In this document: piece by piece, positions 55,106 to 63,940 of the stretch | How the letters are laid out: each line of letters opens with the position of its first letter | Numbering within the stretch: the first letter of the stretch is position 1 | Origin: Viridibacillus soli | Lineage (GTDB): Bacteria > Bacillota > Bacilli > Bacillales_A > Planococcaceae | Assembly: GCF_016612995.1 (NCBI RefSeq) | Contig: NZ_JAEOAH010000003.1 | Location: forward strand, 186,001 to 250,000 | Length of the DNA: 64,000 bases | Direction: 5' to 3' | Notes under the pieces: generated by a model | Seen by the model: only the letters and a program-made list of their open reading frames with translations | What the model was told of the DNA's origin: nothing | The model's database searches: none | Position numbers and translations under genes: made by a program

Positions 55106-55954
55106 ATGTTAAATAAATTAAGTGATACTATTTATTATTTATCTAATCAAGATGATAGGGAACGACCAACATTAGGATTGGTATGTGGGGACCAATATAG
55201 TCTAATAATAGATTCTGGTAATTCTACTCAGCATGCTAAAGATTTTTTACTAGAAATCGAAAAGCTAAATGTACCACCTGTTAAATATATGGTTATTACA
55301 CATGCTCATTGGGATCACTTCCTTGGTATGAATGAATTTGATGCAACTGTTATAGTTAATAGTCAAACCAGCGAAAAGATACAAGAATGGCAAAACTATA
55401 CGTTTGATGATAGTTCACTCCAAAAGTATGTGAATACTAATCAGATGAGTGCTATGTGTATGAAGATTATACAAGCTGATATGCCAAACAGGAATAGTTT
55501 TAAATTGAACTCACCAGATGTAATTTTTGAAAATACATTAACTATTGATTTAGGAAAAAAAGTTTGCATACTTGAAAGAATCAAAAGCACTCATTCTGAT
55601 GATTCTACAATCGTTTATATTCCTGATGAAAAAGTTGTTTTTTTAGGTGATTGTGCATATGGTACAACCACAAATTCATTATTTCATTACAAGCAATCGT
55701 TGTTATTGCCTATGATTGAAGACATTCAAAAATATAATGCTGAAATGTTCTTACTTGGTCATGAATCTATCTGCGATTCAGAAGAAATGAATATTTATTG
55801 GAAAGAGTTAACAACAGCAAGTCAAGTTGTAAAATGTACATCACTAGAAAATGCAACAAAGCGCTTTATGGCAGTTAATAAAAGGGACCCTAATGATAAT
55901 GAACTATTTTTCATAAAAGCATTTGTGAATGACCATATTATTCAATCACAATAA
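55106..55954 (+). CDS. Metallo-beta-lactamase-fold hydrolase
   Basis: 282-aa MBL-fold protein. The zinc motif HAHWDH is at residues 66-71, Asp36 in IIDSGNS, GDCAYG supplies the bridging Asp, and LLGHES the last His. It lacks a signal peptide, so a cytoplasmic hydrolase is likely; beta-lactamase activity is not implied. ATG follows AGAGGAGAT. Single gene in a region of mobile-element debris. Confidence 0.9.
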   Translation: MLNKLSDTIYYLSNQDDRERPTLGLVCGDQYSLIIDSGNSTQHAKDFLLEIEKLNVPPVKYMVITHAHWDHFLGMNEFDATVIVNSQTSEKIQEWQNYTFDDSSLQKYVNTNQMSAMCMKIIQADMPNRNSFKLNSPDVIFENTLTIDLGKKVCILERIKSTHSDDSTIVYIPDEKVVFLGDCAYGTTTNSLFHYKQSLLLPMIEDIQKYNAEMFLLGHESICDSEEMNIYWKELTTASQVVKCTSLENATKRFMAVNKRDPNDNELFFIKAFVNDHIIQSQ

Positions 55955-55988
55955 TTCTATAGAATACATCAATCAAATATAAACAGTT

Positions 55989-56022
55989 GCCATCTCATCA
56001 CAATTGACATGAGGTGGCTTTT
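55989..56022 (+). terminator. Terminator of MBL gene
   Basis: Arms gccatctcat / atgaggtggc (with one G-U pair) followed by TTTT. Confidence 0.65.
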
Positions 56023-56048
56023 AATTAGTCAATAATTGCTTTGACGTA

Positions 56049-56130
56049 TTATTCTTCAATCGGTCCAGTACCATTATTAGCAAACGGATCTTGCGTTGGC
56101 TGTTGCGGCTGCCCATGAGAAAACTATTGG
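56049..56130 (-). pseudogene. ssb C-terminal remnant 1
   Basis: Minus-strand text QPQQPTQDPFANNGTGPIEE then stop, the linker and acidic region of a phage/chromosomal SSB. It is preceded by an in-frame TAG and has no OB-fold. A second, longer ssb remnant lies at 57900-58310. Confidence 0.6.
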
Positions 56131-56177
56131 TTCTGACCACCATGTTGTATCTGGTTTTAATTTACAGTTAGTGCAAT

Positions 56178-56520
56178 TCAAATAACAAGGTTCGGCCCAA
56201 TTGAATACAATTCACTGATTCCAAATGACTCATGTACACTTATATAACTGTTTAGGAATAGCTTTCTTATTAATTTCAACCTTTTTAAGAAACCTGACAG
56301 TTCAAGAGTTAAATAAGATTTGCAAAGCAGTACAACTTTCGCATGTTTTTTGTAGTTCATCACGCCATACCCATTATTATGTTTATCTTTGAACTTTTCT
56401 AAATCTACTTTCATTTCAGACTTTCTTAAGCTCTTTGGAATATCTTCAGCTGCTTCCTCAGCAATCTTTTTCGCAAAATAAGTAGAGATTTGATTGTAAA
56501 AATATGAAACACCTTTAAAA
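56178..56520 (-). pseudogene. Unidentified gene fragment fused to IS4 remnant
   Basis: Open frame continuing out of the transposase text at KGVSYFYNQI: KKIAEEAAEDIPKSLRKSEM, YGVMNYKKHAKVVLL and ending IGPNLVI. It has no start of its own; the IS4 fragment abuts its 5' side. Position just before an ssb tail suggests a phage recombination/replication cluster, but no family was recognised. Confidence 0.4.
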
Positions 56521-57060
56521 TTTTTTAATGTTGAGATGCTGCTTGATCCATTTGAAAAACAGTTCAATTGCCCAGCGTGATTTGTATATGTCTGAGATTT
56601 CATCAGGCTCAAAATCGAAGCGATTCGTAATTAAACAAAGGATATTCCCCTTTGAATCCTTCGCTTTGAGTAAGCGGAAATAGTTCTCTGCTCGATTTTG
56701 TACGGTGCCAATCAACACCATTTGATCCGACCAAACAGCAGAATCTGCAGGGATTTTAAAATCATAAATGTCCCGGATAACCGCATTCTTTATTAATCTC
56801 GTAAGGAAAAAGAAACCCTCATCGGTCATGCGATCGAAACGTTCAAAATCCAGGTAGCCACGGTCGAAAACGTACATGCATTCTCGGTCATCTACCCTGA
56901 CTTCGAGCTGATTGCGATCATGTTCTTTCGCTGTGGTGAGTACCGTTTTTTCGGGGTAAGACGTTCCTTTTTCCATGAACACCAGGCGTAAGGGAAGCTT
57001 AACGTCCGCTTTTATTTTACGAAATTCAGCCCATTGATGGTTCGTTAAATTGAGGGGCAA
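56521..57060 (-). pseudogene. IS4-family transposase fragment (copy 2)
   Basis: 180 codons of an IS4-type transposase: HDRNQLEVRVDDRECMYVFD, RWAIELFFKWIKQHLNIKKF, and then lost. N-terminus missing before LPLNLTNHQW and C-terminus cut at the junction with the preceding fragment. Very similar to the 3796-4453 copy but without its internal frameshift. Confidence 0.82.
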
Positions 57061-57072
57061 GGAGCTAAACCC

Positions 57073-57204
57073 CTACCCCACTGTTCGGTTATATTCCTCT
57101 GTCAAACGCTCATCACAAACATTTTCGTAAACACCACGAGGATACTTTCCAAAAACTTCGAGCGTATCAATCATTCCTTCACGTCCGACGTGCGTTAGTT
57201 CCAA
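57073..57204 (-). CDS. Small phage-like ORF, 43 aa
   Basis: TTG start after GAGGTGAG. Reads ELTHVGREGMIDTLEVFGKY then VYENVCDERLTEEYNRTVG. A compact, plausible small protein or truncated N-terminus interrupted by the IS4 copy 13 bases downstream. Family unknown. Confidence 0.4.
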   Translation of the reverse strand: MELTHVGREGMIDTLEVFGKYPRGVYENVCDERLTEEYNRTVG

Positions 57205-57382
57205 ATCATCTCACCTCAGTAACCGTTTTGTTGACATTGCTTATTGATCTCGTACTTTTTCCAGAAGGCTTGTTACAACTTAAATTCCAATTAATTTGAA
57301 TGTCTTACAATCTAATTAATAGTGAAAATATTCATATAAAGTTATAATTGTCGTATCTTAAAAATCAAAGGAGTTTTGTCTT

Positions 57383-57826
57383 ATGAGTCAAAGAGTTCCC
57401 TATTATACTGTTGCACCTGATGGGCTGAAAATCATGATGGATATGGAGAAGTACACAAAAAAATGTACTATTAATCGAACTACTAGAGAACTTATTAAAA
57501 TTAGAGTTTCTCAAATTAACGGTTGTGCTTTTTGTATAGATACTCATACATCCGATGCTCGTAAGATGGGTGAAACCGAACAACGAATTTATTGTTTAAA
57601 TGCTTGGAATGAATGTACTTTTTATACACTTGAAGAAAAAGTTGCTCTAGAACTATCTGAACATATTACTTTAATTCCTACTAAAAGAGTTCCTGAAGAT
57701 CTGTATAAGCGAGTACGTGAACTGTATAACGATAGAGAATACGTTGACCTTGTGCTAATCATCAATCAAATCAACAGTTGGAATAGAATTTCTATTGCAA
57801 TGGGAAATATAGCAACCGAAAAATAA
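57383..57826 (+). CDS. AhpD-like carboxymuconolactone decarboxylase-family protein
   Basis: 147-aa alkylhydroperoxidase AhpD-fold protein. The redox motif C48-AF-C51 with nearby His55 (INGCAFCIDTHTSDARKMGE) is the active site for peroxide or disulfide reduction. TTRELIKIRVSQ before it is typical. ATG follows AAAGGAG. A strong terminator lies 10 bases after the stop. Likely protects against oxidants; partner reductase not in the window. Confidence 0.92.
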   Translation: MSQRVPYYTVAPDGLKIMMDMEKYTKKCTINRTTRELIKIRVSQINGCAFCIDTHTSDARKMGETEQRIYCLNAWNECTFYTLEEKVALELSEHITLIPTKRVPEDLYKRVRELYNDREYVDLVLIINQINSWNRISIAMGNIATEK

Positions 57827-57836
57827 TCCCTCTCAA

Positions 57837-57862
57837 CGAGCACCTTAAGGTGTTCGTTTTTT
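57837..57862 (+). terminator. Terminator of AhpD-like gene
   Basis: Palindrome cgagcacctt / aaggtgttcg followed by TTTTTTCC. Confidence 0.8.
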
Positions 57863-57899
57863 CCTTTTACTTCGCATCATTCTTCAACTAAGCCTTATC

Positions 57900-58310
57900 T
57901 TAGAAAGGTAAATCAGATTCATCAACATCTATCGGCCCACCATTATTAGCAAAAGGATCATCATTCGTTCGTGTTTGCGGTTGTGTATTCTGTCCATATT
58001 GTCCCTGTGGTGCATTTTGCTGTTGCGGTTGAGTTATTTGTATTACTTTGTCCGTTTGAGCTGTCCTGTGCCCCTCTAGGTTCTAAAAACTGAACGCTAT
58101 CTGCAACAACCTCAGTTATATATACACGTTTACCATCTTGGCCTTCATAGCTACCTGTTTGAATAAGGCCTTCAATCCCTGCAAGACTGCGCTTCTTCAA
58201 GAAGTTTGCTGTATTCTCGGCCTGTTTTCTCCAAACAACGATATTAATAAAGTCTGCTTGATGCTCACCTTCAGTACTTTTAAAAAAAGCCACACGGTTA
58301 ATGTGACTTT
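57900..58310 (-). pseudogene. ssb: ssb remnant 2, truncated and frameshifted
   Basis: Single-stranded DNA-binding protein text: [58 protein letters not shown]. After QSNTNN the frame breaks; in the next frame it continues [20 protein letters not shown] and ends with the canonical acidic tip DVDESDLPF. The first ~50 residues of the OB-fold are missing. Recognisable but not functional. Confidence 0.85.
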
Positions 58311-58323
58311 TGATTATTATAAA

Positions 58324-58500
58324 TCAAGCTTTATAAATAACGATGGCCATAAATGAACCTACAGCACAACTTTGGTTACCTGCACCAGCTAGTTTAATAT
58401 CCACCAATTGACTTTCCTTGATGTTTTCACTTAAGAATTCATTTAATTTTTCTTCCATGGTAGATTCATCAGAAGTTTTAATTTCTTTAGTTTTCAGCAT
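58324..58500 (-). CDS. Cse60-like small sporulation-associated protein
   Basis: 58 aa: MLKTKEIKTSDESTMEEKLN then EFLSENIKESQLVDIKLAG and SFMAIVIYKA. The E-L-N-x-FL helix followed by a VDIK strand and a final IVIYK strand fit the Cse60/DUF2758-type fold found in sporulation and phage genes; assignment is tentative. ATG follows GGAAGGTG. Confidence 0.5.
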   Translation of the reverse strand: MLKTKEIKTSDESTMEEKLNEFLSENIKESQLVDIKLAGAGNQSCAVGSFMAIVIYKA

Positions 58501-58570
58501 TTTGAAACACCTTCCAATCTAAATCTTATATCGAAAGGACATGCTATGTATTTAAGCCTAGCTCTAAAGT

Positions 58571-58653
58571 ATTTCACCCTCAAACAAACGAACATCCTCC
58601 AATAAGGGGAAATCAGCATAAGACGTTCGCTTATGTCAAAGTAAAAAAGCACC
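58571..58653. repeat. 83-bp direct repeat, copy A
   Basis: Starts atttcaccctcaaacaaacg and ends gtaaaaaagcacc; nearly identical to 58928-59010 in the same orientation. It lies downstream of the small secreted-peptide gene. Confidence 0.85.
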
Positions 58654-58665
58654 CCGGAGGATGCT
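58642..58665 (-). terminator. Terminator of small secreted-peptide gene
   Basis: Stem agcacc / ggatgct with a GC-rich loop and TTTTTTAC following on the minus strand; it spans the edge of repeat copy A. Confidence 0.6.
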
Positions 58666-58681
58666 GAGTGTTTCGTTGTAA

Positions 58682-58837
58682 TTAAGATCTAATTGGGCAG
58701 TTACCTTTATTATCACACTTCGGCGGAGGACTACCACCACCACCTTGTTCATTCATTGCGCTTGCACCTCCAGCAAATGATAAACTCAAAACTAGTAGAG
58801 CGCCAGCGATAGAAAGCATTGACTTCTTCTTTTTCAT
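58682..58837 (-). CDS. Small secreted two-cysteine peptide
   Basis: 51-aa precursor. Signal peptide MKKKKSMLSIAGALLVLSLS then FAGGASA, followed by a 24-residue mature part: MNEQGGGGSPPPK then CDNKGNCPIRS. The two cysteines could form a 5-residue loop. ATG at 58837 has GGAGGTG 6 bases upstream; the longer frame to 58870 is less likely. A secreted signalling peptide, small bacteriocin or surface microprotein are all possible; no family recognised. Confidence 0.7.
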   Translation of the reverse strand: MKKKKSMLSIAGALLVLSLSFAGGASAMNEQGGGGSPPPKCDNKGNCPIRS

Positions 58838-58927
58838 TAATATCACCTCCACCCAATTATTTTTTACCACATTTGTTATATTCTAGTTAATTTGTCAAAA
58901 CCCTTTTTATTATTTTAAATAATTGAT

Positions 58928-59010
58928 ATTTCACCCTCAAACAAACGAACATCCTCCAATAAGAGGAAATCAGCATAGGATGTTCGCTTATGTCAAAGTA
59001 AAAAAGCACC
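58928..59010. repeat. 83-bp direct repeat, copy B
   Basis: Second copy of 58571-58653, upstream of the secreted-peptide gene. It contains an inverted repeat cgaacatcct / aggatgttcg that is degraded in copy A. A 71-codon minus frame at 58887-59102 crosses it and is rejected. Confidence 0.85.
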
Positions 59011-59197
59011 ACGATGAGTGCTTTATCCAAGAATGCCGTGAAATCTAACGGCACCTTTAACTTACATTTTTTTGCTAAAAAGGTAAAAAAATATCTAAAC
59101 AAGATTGAAACAGCAAGCGTTATCTTCGACGTTTCCCATTAATTTTGTATCCTAGTCAGGCGCTTTAACTTTTTCAAGAATCGCATCAACACCTCTT

Positions 59198-59641
59198 TTA
59201 GACAGTTTTGATCAATTGAGTATTTCCCACAACTTCAAACCCTAATCTTGTGTAATAGTTAAACACTCTCTTATTGGAAGGATTTGTTTCTAATTGAAGA
59301 GCTACGATATTATCCATTTTCTCTATACAATTAAGAAAATAAGCACCTATCCCTTTACTTCTAGACTCTTCTTTAACGTAAAGCTCATCTATGAATAGAA
59401 TGTTTCCACCATACTCGTTACTCCAAAAGTAAACCAGTATTGAATATCCAATAATTTCATTGTTGTTTAATAAAATTATAATCCGAACCTTTTGTGGATT
59501 TTTTTTACACTCGTCAATAGTAGAGTTTACTTTCGTGCGGTTCATCAGTTGACCTTCAAGATCTTCGCTGTAGAGGGAACTTGCCATTTCAAAAATTTCA
59601 TTATAGTCAGCATCCAAATAATCCCTTAACTTTATATCCAT
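59198..59641 (-). CDS. GNAT acetyltransferase
   Basis: 147-aa acetyl-CoA dependent acetyltransferase. IKLRDYLDADYNEIFEMASS opens the fold. FIDELYVKEESRSKGIGAYF carries the acetyl-CoA loop R-S-K-G-I-G, and NKRVFNYYTRLGFEVVGN ends it. ATG at 59641 follows GGGGGTGAT; six earlier codons are possible. Substrate unknown. Confidence 0.9.
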   Translation of the reverse strand: MDIKLRDYLDADYNEIFEMASSLYSEDLEGQLMNRTKVNSTIDECKKNPQKVRIIILLNNNEIIGYSILVYFWSNEYGGNILFIDELYVKEESRSKGIGAYFLNCIEKMDNIVALQLETNPSNKRVFNYYTRLGFEVVGNTQLIKTV

Positions 59642-59746
59642 CACTTTATCACCCCCCATCTTAATTTTATAGAGAACGTAATTTTGTAGCCATCATACAT
59701 ATCTGATAAAACTAATAATTTTACAGACATATAAAAAGCCACACCG

Positions 59747-59956
59747 TCAAGATGTGACCGCCATAAATAAATAGTAAGATAGTATTAGGAATAGTATCAA
59801 CGATACCGGCCCTGCAATTTTATTCGGAACAAGAAGAATCATAAATATGTATTTCAATATCAACACAAGGATAAGTGGTATCCCTAGGACAATAAATAGT
59901 TGAAACTCTAACCCATTTAATACACTGTTATCAAAGTTCGAATCAATTATTTTCAC
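59747..59956 (-). CDS. Small two-span membrane protein, 69 aa
   Basis: MKIIDSNFDNSVLNGLEFQL leads into LFIVLGIPLILVLILKYIFM and a second span GPVSLILFLILSYYLFM. ATG follows GGAGGTGC. No family recognised. Same strand as the flanking small genes. Confidence 0.6.
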   Translation of the reverse strand: MKIIDSNFDNSVLNGLEFQLFIVLGIPLILVLILKYIFMILLVPNKIAGPVSLILFLILSYYLFMAVTS

Positions 59957-60014
59957 AAAGCACCTCCAGCATAATTATTTCATGCAGAGATAACGTTCAC
60001 TATAATAAATACAA

Positions 60015-60386
60015 TTATTTACAATATTTATTTGTACATTCCATTTTTGCTGAGTATAAGTTGTCGTTCCTTAAGATCATTATGATACTTAATGGGCGCC
60101 TTTTATTTTTAAGAATTCTTAAAAATAAAACTATATTTTGATGTAACATCTCGTCAATAATGCTGTTTCGGATATTTTGAATACTTGTATGACTTAACCC
60201 CATATGTCTTCCAATCCATCTCATCGAAAGACCTTCAGGAATCAAAAACAATACTTCAGCTTCACGATCTGTTTGAATATCATCGACTACTTGCTGTACT
60301 GAACAAATATTCTCTTCATACTTAGCGATACGCTTTTTGCTTGTACAGCGACTTATGTGATAAAAAATTGCATAACCCATTTCCAA
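60015..60386 (-). CDS. HTH-containing regulator-like protein
   Basis: Up to 123 aa. Residues 45-80 look like a sigma-70 region 4/HTH: EAEVLFLIPEGLSMRWIGRH then MGLSHTSIQNIRNSIIDEM. The basic C-terminus (ILKNKRRPLSIIMI) is unusual and the last 40 residues may be a frameshifted tail. ATG at 60380 is two codons after the TTG. Divergent from the next gene; may act on the shared region. Phage-type regulator is plausible. Confidence 0.5.
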   Translation of the reverse strand: MEMGYAIFYHISRCTSKKRIAKYEENICSVQQVVDDIQTDREAEVLFLIPEGLSMRWIGRHMGLSHTSIQNIRNSIIDEMLHQNIVLFLRILKNKRRPLSIIMILRNDNLYSAKMECTNKYCK

Positions 60387-60421
60387 ATGTCGTATAATTT
60401 GGTGAGGAGTGTGATTTTATT

Positions 60422-60958
60422 TTGCTAATAAGTATGAAAAAAAAAGATATTGATTTAATAACATGTTCTGATCTTAGTCAAAAATGCTTTGAACCACTTA
60501 TTGATTTTTATAAAAGAGGAGTCTCAAAAGAAACTAATTTCACTCAATTCAAAGAACAATTTTACAAACAACTATCTGAAGGTCAAAGAGCATTATTTAT
60601 GTTTTATGTTTATTACAATCACACAAGTAAATCACTTATTGAATTTTATTGGTGGAATGCCTATTATATGGCTCAACCCAAAAGTTGGTTAGCACTCAAA
60701 GCCAGCGCTAGGTATTTTAAGGATGAATCCATGCTTTTACTTCTTGAAAAGATTGAACTAGTACTTAAACAACATAATCATCCTAATACATTAGAAGCCT
60801 TTACTGTCACACGTGAGGAACTAGGCAAAAACAAAGAACTTCAAGCTTCTATCAGACCTCTCCATATCATATTTGAAAATACATCTCCACTAACTATTAG
60901 AAAAATAAATGACTTCATTGAAAAAAATATACATGAATTTGTTGAAATTGGGGACTAG
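60422..60958 (+). CDS. Uncharacterised soluble helical protein
   Basis: 178 aa: MKKKDIDLITCSDLSQKCFE, FYVYYNHTSKSLIEFYWWNA, ASARYFKDESMLLLLEKIEL. All-helical, no signal or membrane span. The TTG at 60422 lies 12 bases after GAGGAG; an ATG at 60434 is an alternative. I do not recognise the family. Directly downstream lies a transposase remnant. Confidence 0.6.
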   Translation: MLISMKKKDIDLITCSDLSQKCFEPLIDFYKRGVSKETNFTQFKEQFYKQLSEGQRALFMFYVYYNHTSKSLIEFYWWNAYYMAQPKSWLALKASARYFKDESMLLLLEKIELVLKQHNHPNTLEAFTVTREELGKNKELQASIRPLHIIFENTSPLTIRKINDFIEKNIHEFVEIGD

Positions 60959-60964
60959 ATTTTA

Positions 60965-61190
60965 TTACTTCATCTAAAGGCGATTCATGTTGTATCGGAC
61001 GTTGACTTGGTTGAACGTTCTCGATATGGCATGTCCTTTAAATATTTCTTAGATTTGGCGCCAGAAGATGACGTCATTGATTCAAGCTCTCTCACAAAAT
61101 TTCGCCGGCTGCGTCTAAAAGATGTCGGTTTATTAGACTTGTTAATTGGAAAAACGGTTGAAAAGAAACTCATTAAAAGTAATACCATAA
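60965..61190 (+). pseudogene. DUF772-type (IS5/IS1182-like) transposase fragment
   Basis: Reads LLHLKAIHVVSDVDLVERSR, YGMSFKYFLDLAPEDDVIDS and SSLTKFRRLRLKD, typical of the N-terminal DUF772 region of IS1182-like transposases. Ends near 61190 where unrelated sequence begins. Start and catalytic domain are missing. Confidence 0.75.
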
Positions 61191-61288
61191 ACCACTTCTC
61201 TTTCCCTTTTGTTGTAATACTCTTATATGGTACAATTTACTATATTCGGATGATATATGTAAGTTCATTTAATAAAGGAGAAATTTAT

Positions 61289-61474
61289 ATGAAATTAATA
61301 GCAGGTACTATTTCTTTATGCTTTTCATTTTGCCTTTTCATTTTTTTGAGTTTATTAAAAAATTTTTCTTCCGGTGCTTATACAGTAGACTATCAAGCTT
61401 TCCCAATCATACTCACGCTGCTATCTATTATATTTTTTTGGTTAGAGATGAAAGAGAAATCAACTAAAAATTAA
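61289..61474 (+). CDS. Small two-span membrane protein, 61 aa
   Basis: MKLIAGTISLCFSFCLFIFL then FPIILTLLSIIFFWLEMKEK. ATG at 61289 has a perfect AAAGGAG 7 bases upstream. A longer frame from 61007 is a chimera with the transposase fragment and is rejected. Family unknown. Confidence 0.62.
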   Translation: MKLIAGTISLCFSFCLFIFLSLLKNFSSGAYTVDYQAFPIILTLLSIIFFWLEMKEKSTKN

Positions 61475-61544
61475 AAAGAGTAGTAATACTGACTGGCGTA
61501 GGGAACTTGTTGAACAACTCTAGTTAAAAACAAAAAGGAGTAGC

Positions 61545-61688
61545 ATTCGCGTATTTTCATTTGGTCTCTTAGCATTAGCAATGTTTGGCTATATGAATGT
61601 AGTATCTTTTTTTAGTCTCGCAGGGCTTTATTTAATATGCCAAGCTTACTGGGGATATCAATTCATAATGAATACTACGAAAATGTAG
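61545..61688 (+). CDS. Small membrane ORF with possible ATT start
   Basis: 47 codons (VFSFGLLALAMFGYMNVVSF, then SLAGLYLICQAYWGY) after AAGGAG. The only start at a workable distance is ATT, so it is either a rare-start gene or a gene whose ATG mutated. Low confidence. Confidence 0.3.
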   Translation: MRVFSFGLLALAMFGYMNVVSFFSLAGLYLICQAYWGYQFIMNTTKM

Positions 61689-61759
61689 AAAAATGAATAT
61701 TTGTTAAAAGGTCTATTCATTATTACAATTACAAACGAATTAAGGCAAAACTAAAAGGC

Positions 61760-61786
61760 TTGAGCCCGGTACAATACCGTGCTCAA
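61760..61786 (-). terminator. Imperfect hairpin, possible terminator
   Basis: Arms ttgagcccggta / taccgtgctcaa with one mismatch around a 3-base loop; A/T-rich flanks on both sides. Confidence 0.45.
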
Positions 61787-62068
61787 ACCAAAACAGCTGC
61801 TTAAAATATCTGTCTAACTTTTTGGGTTGACTACATACTCCAATCCAAGTCTCTTCTTTACTTCATTCACTTTTATTTCGAAAAGCAACTTTTGAATAGT
61901 GTAATTCATTATAAGCTTCTCGAGTTCTTACAGTGACTTCATGAAATATTCATAAGTATTTCTAGTATCTTCTAACCCTTTCAGTAGTTGCATACCTAAC
62001 ATACTCTTAACATCTCTTAGATCTTTTTAATTCTTTATCTATGAAAGTACGTTTAGTGTGCACCTTTA
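61787..62068. other. Interval with coding debris
   Basis: Minus-strand trace EIKVNEVKKRLGLEYVVNPK then stop (around 61820-61890) looks like the tail of a lost gene. Nothing intact. Confidence 0.3.
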
Positions 62069-63112
62069 TTATTTTGTCACACTCTTCTTCCCATATGTCA
62101 TAAATCGCCACACTTTTTCCAATGGTCCCATAGGAAAGAACTTGAACCAGACAATACTAAAAATTATTTGAATAACATAAATCAATATTGCGATATAGAC
62201 AACATCCTTTGGCGAAACAACCTCGAGACCTATAAGTGAAATGATTGTCGTTCCTATAATGCTCTGTGCAATATAATTTGTAAATGCCATTTGACCGACG
62301 CGTGCAATTGGTCTTAGTAATTTCACAACAAGTTTATTTTCTAACAATAAAAATAATGTTGATAAATAAAACAATGTTGCTGGGATTGCTCCTAATTCAA
62401 TAATGAATTTCACATTATGATCCCCACTTTGTAAAGCATTCCAAATCCATATAGAGAAAACAATGAACAATACACATGTACCAATTTGTATCCATCTAAT
62501 CTGTTTGGATAATCTTTTTATCTGTACAAACCAATTTGCTTTAGCGGTTAAAAAACCTGCTAAAAACATGATAAAGATTAGTATTAAATCATTAGAAAAG
62601 AAATCTAAGATAGGGGCGATTAATTTGATAGATGGCAAGAAAATCTTCACTATCAAAGAAACTATGTAAATAGTTACAGAACCAACAAGCCACTTTTTAA
62701 GTGTGGAAACCTTTGTGCGATAAAAAGGAATTAGAATTAATCCAACAATTGAGTATATTGGTAGAATTGTGCCCCAAAAAATAAACATATGAATAACTCC
62801 AAGAAGTAAGAGGGCTAGTAAACGTCTTGCCATTCTCCATCTAGGTTTATCTCCACGACTTTCCGCTCTTGAAGTAAAAATATATAGGCCTGCTCCAAAT
62901 AGGAAAGAAAAAATAGAAAAGAACTTTTTTTCCACTAGTATTGTTATCAATGTACTAATGATTCCATTAATGCCACTATAGTCTGGTAAGGGGTCTCCTT
63001 CTATAATAACGTTAAACGCTGCTACATTAATAAGCAGTATGCCAAAAAGAGCAAGTCCGCGAATAATGTCCAATGAGATAATTCTTTCTTTTTGTGAAAT
63101 GGATGGATTCAT
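62069..63112 (-). CDS. DUF418 / YeiB-like membrane protein
   Basis: 347 aa, about eight to nine membrane spans. The N-terminal signature ERIISLDIIRGLALFGILLI is characteristic of DUF418/YeiB proteins. The conserved C-terminal PIARVGQMAFTNYIAQSIIG and FPMGPLEKVWR, ending in a basic tail, are intact. They are related to membrane acyltransferases; function not established. ATG at 63112 follows AAAGGAG; a longer frame to 63169 is less likely. Confidence 0.9.
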   Translation of the reverse strand: MNPSISQKERIISLDIIRGLALFGILLINVAAFNVIIEGDPLPDYSGINGIISTLITILVEKKFFSIFSFLFGAGLYIFTSRAESRGDKPRWRMARRLLALLLLGVIHMFIFWGTILPIYSIVGLILIPFYRTKVSTLKKWLVGSVTIYIVSLIVKIFLPSIKLIAPILDFFSNDLILIFIMFLAGFLTAKANWFVQIKRLSKQIRWIQIGTCVLFIVFSIWIWNALQSGDHNVKFIIELGAIPATLFYLSTLFLLLENKLVVKLLRPIARVGQMAFTNYIAQSIIGTTIISLIGLEVVSPKDVVYIAILIYVIQIIFSIVWFKFFPMGPLEKVWRFMTYGKKSVTK

Positions 63113-63899
63113 TGTATTTCTCCTTTGAAATTTATTTATTTCTGCATATTTGTCAGTATAATTTACCAACCTTACATTATATTAATGCCAACCTTACAGA
63201 AACCTTAAAACAATAATGAAAACTAGCACAACTCCACAATTATCCAATGATTTAGGTTTTAAAGTAAGACTATGTAAATCCCGATTTTTGAATTCAAAAA
63301 GAAAGGAACCACTTACTCCAGCTGCCAACTGAAAAAGTAAGAGATTCCTATCGAATCAAACATATGCTTGTAAAAGTCAATGCATCGAACATGATTTCCT
63401 ATTAATCGAATCAATATTCAGTACCGGCAAAGTACCAATGAAAGAAAGTAGGATTAGATGATCATTTATGGATTTAATACAACACGGAACTCATCACGCA
63501 ACACCCTATAAGTCATGCAAAATTAAATTATCAGGAAGCACACTATCAAGAGGCATTAAATATTTCCATGCTTGAGATCGCGTTTTACATCACGTAACTG
63601 TGTTGACAATCATTGGCATCTCGTCTCGAAGGAAGGATCATTTAGCGAAAGTGTACAATTGGCGTGTATTTTCACACAGTTTCAAACTAACTATTTTGTA
63701 AATAAATTACTTTTTTCGAGAGCAGCCGTAGCCAATGGTCATTTTCCTTTTGGACAGCAAATGTGATGTTCTTGGCAATGCATGGACGTTTATTCGGATT
63801 TCGTTGGGGCGTCCAGCTTGATACTATTTTTTCTTTCATAGCACACCTTCACCTCTTTTTTTGACTTCTTATAGGATATGCAGATTCTGAAAAATTAGC
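63113..63899. other. Gene-free interval
   Basis: About 790 bases with only short broken frames. A 64-codon + frame at 63572 has no ribosome binding site. Possibly old mobile-element debris; nothing recognised. Confidence 0.35.
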
Positions 63900-63935
63900 C
63901 AAAAAAAAGAGAAGGCATTATTTCTCACCTTCTCT
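63900..63935 (-). terminator. Terminator of the gene entering from the right edge
   Basis: Eight-base arms agagaagg / ccttctct with TTTTTTTT following on the minus strand, 6 bases after a stop codon. Confidence 0.75.
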
Positions 63936-63940
63936 AGCTC

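Noticed and set aside
58571..59010. Direct repeats as a CRISPR array
   Set aside because: Only two 83-bp copies with a gene between them; no short regularly spaced repeats.
58887..59102. 71-codon minus ORF
   Set aside because: It runs through the 83-bp direct repeat and lacks a ribosome binding site, so it is a chance frame.
61007..61474. 155-codon ORF joining transposase text to a membrane protein
   Set aside because: Chimera created by the IS remnant; an internal ATG at 61289 with a perfect ribosome binding site is the real start.
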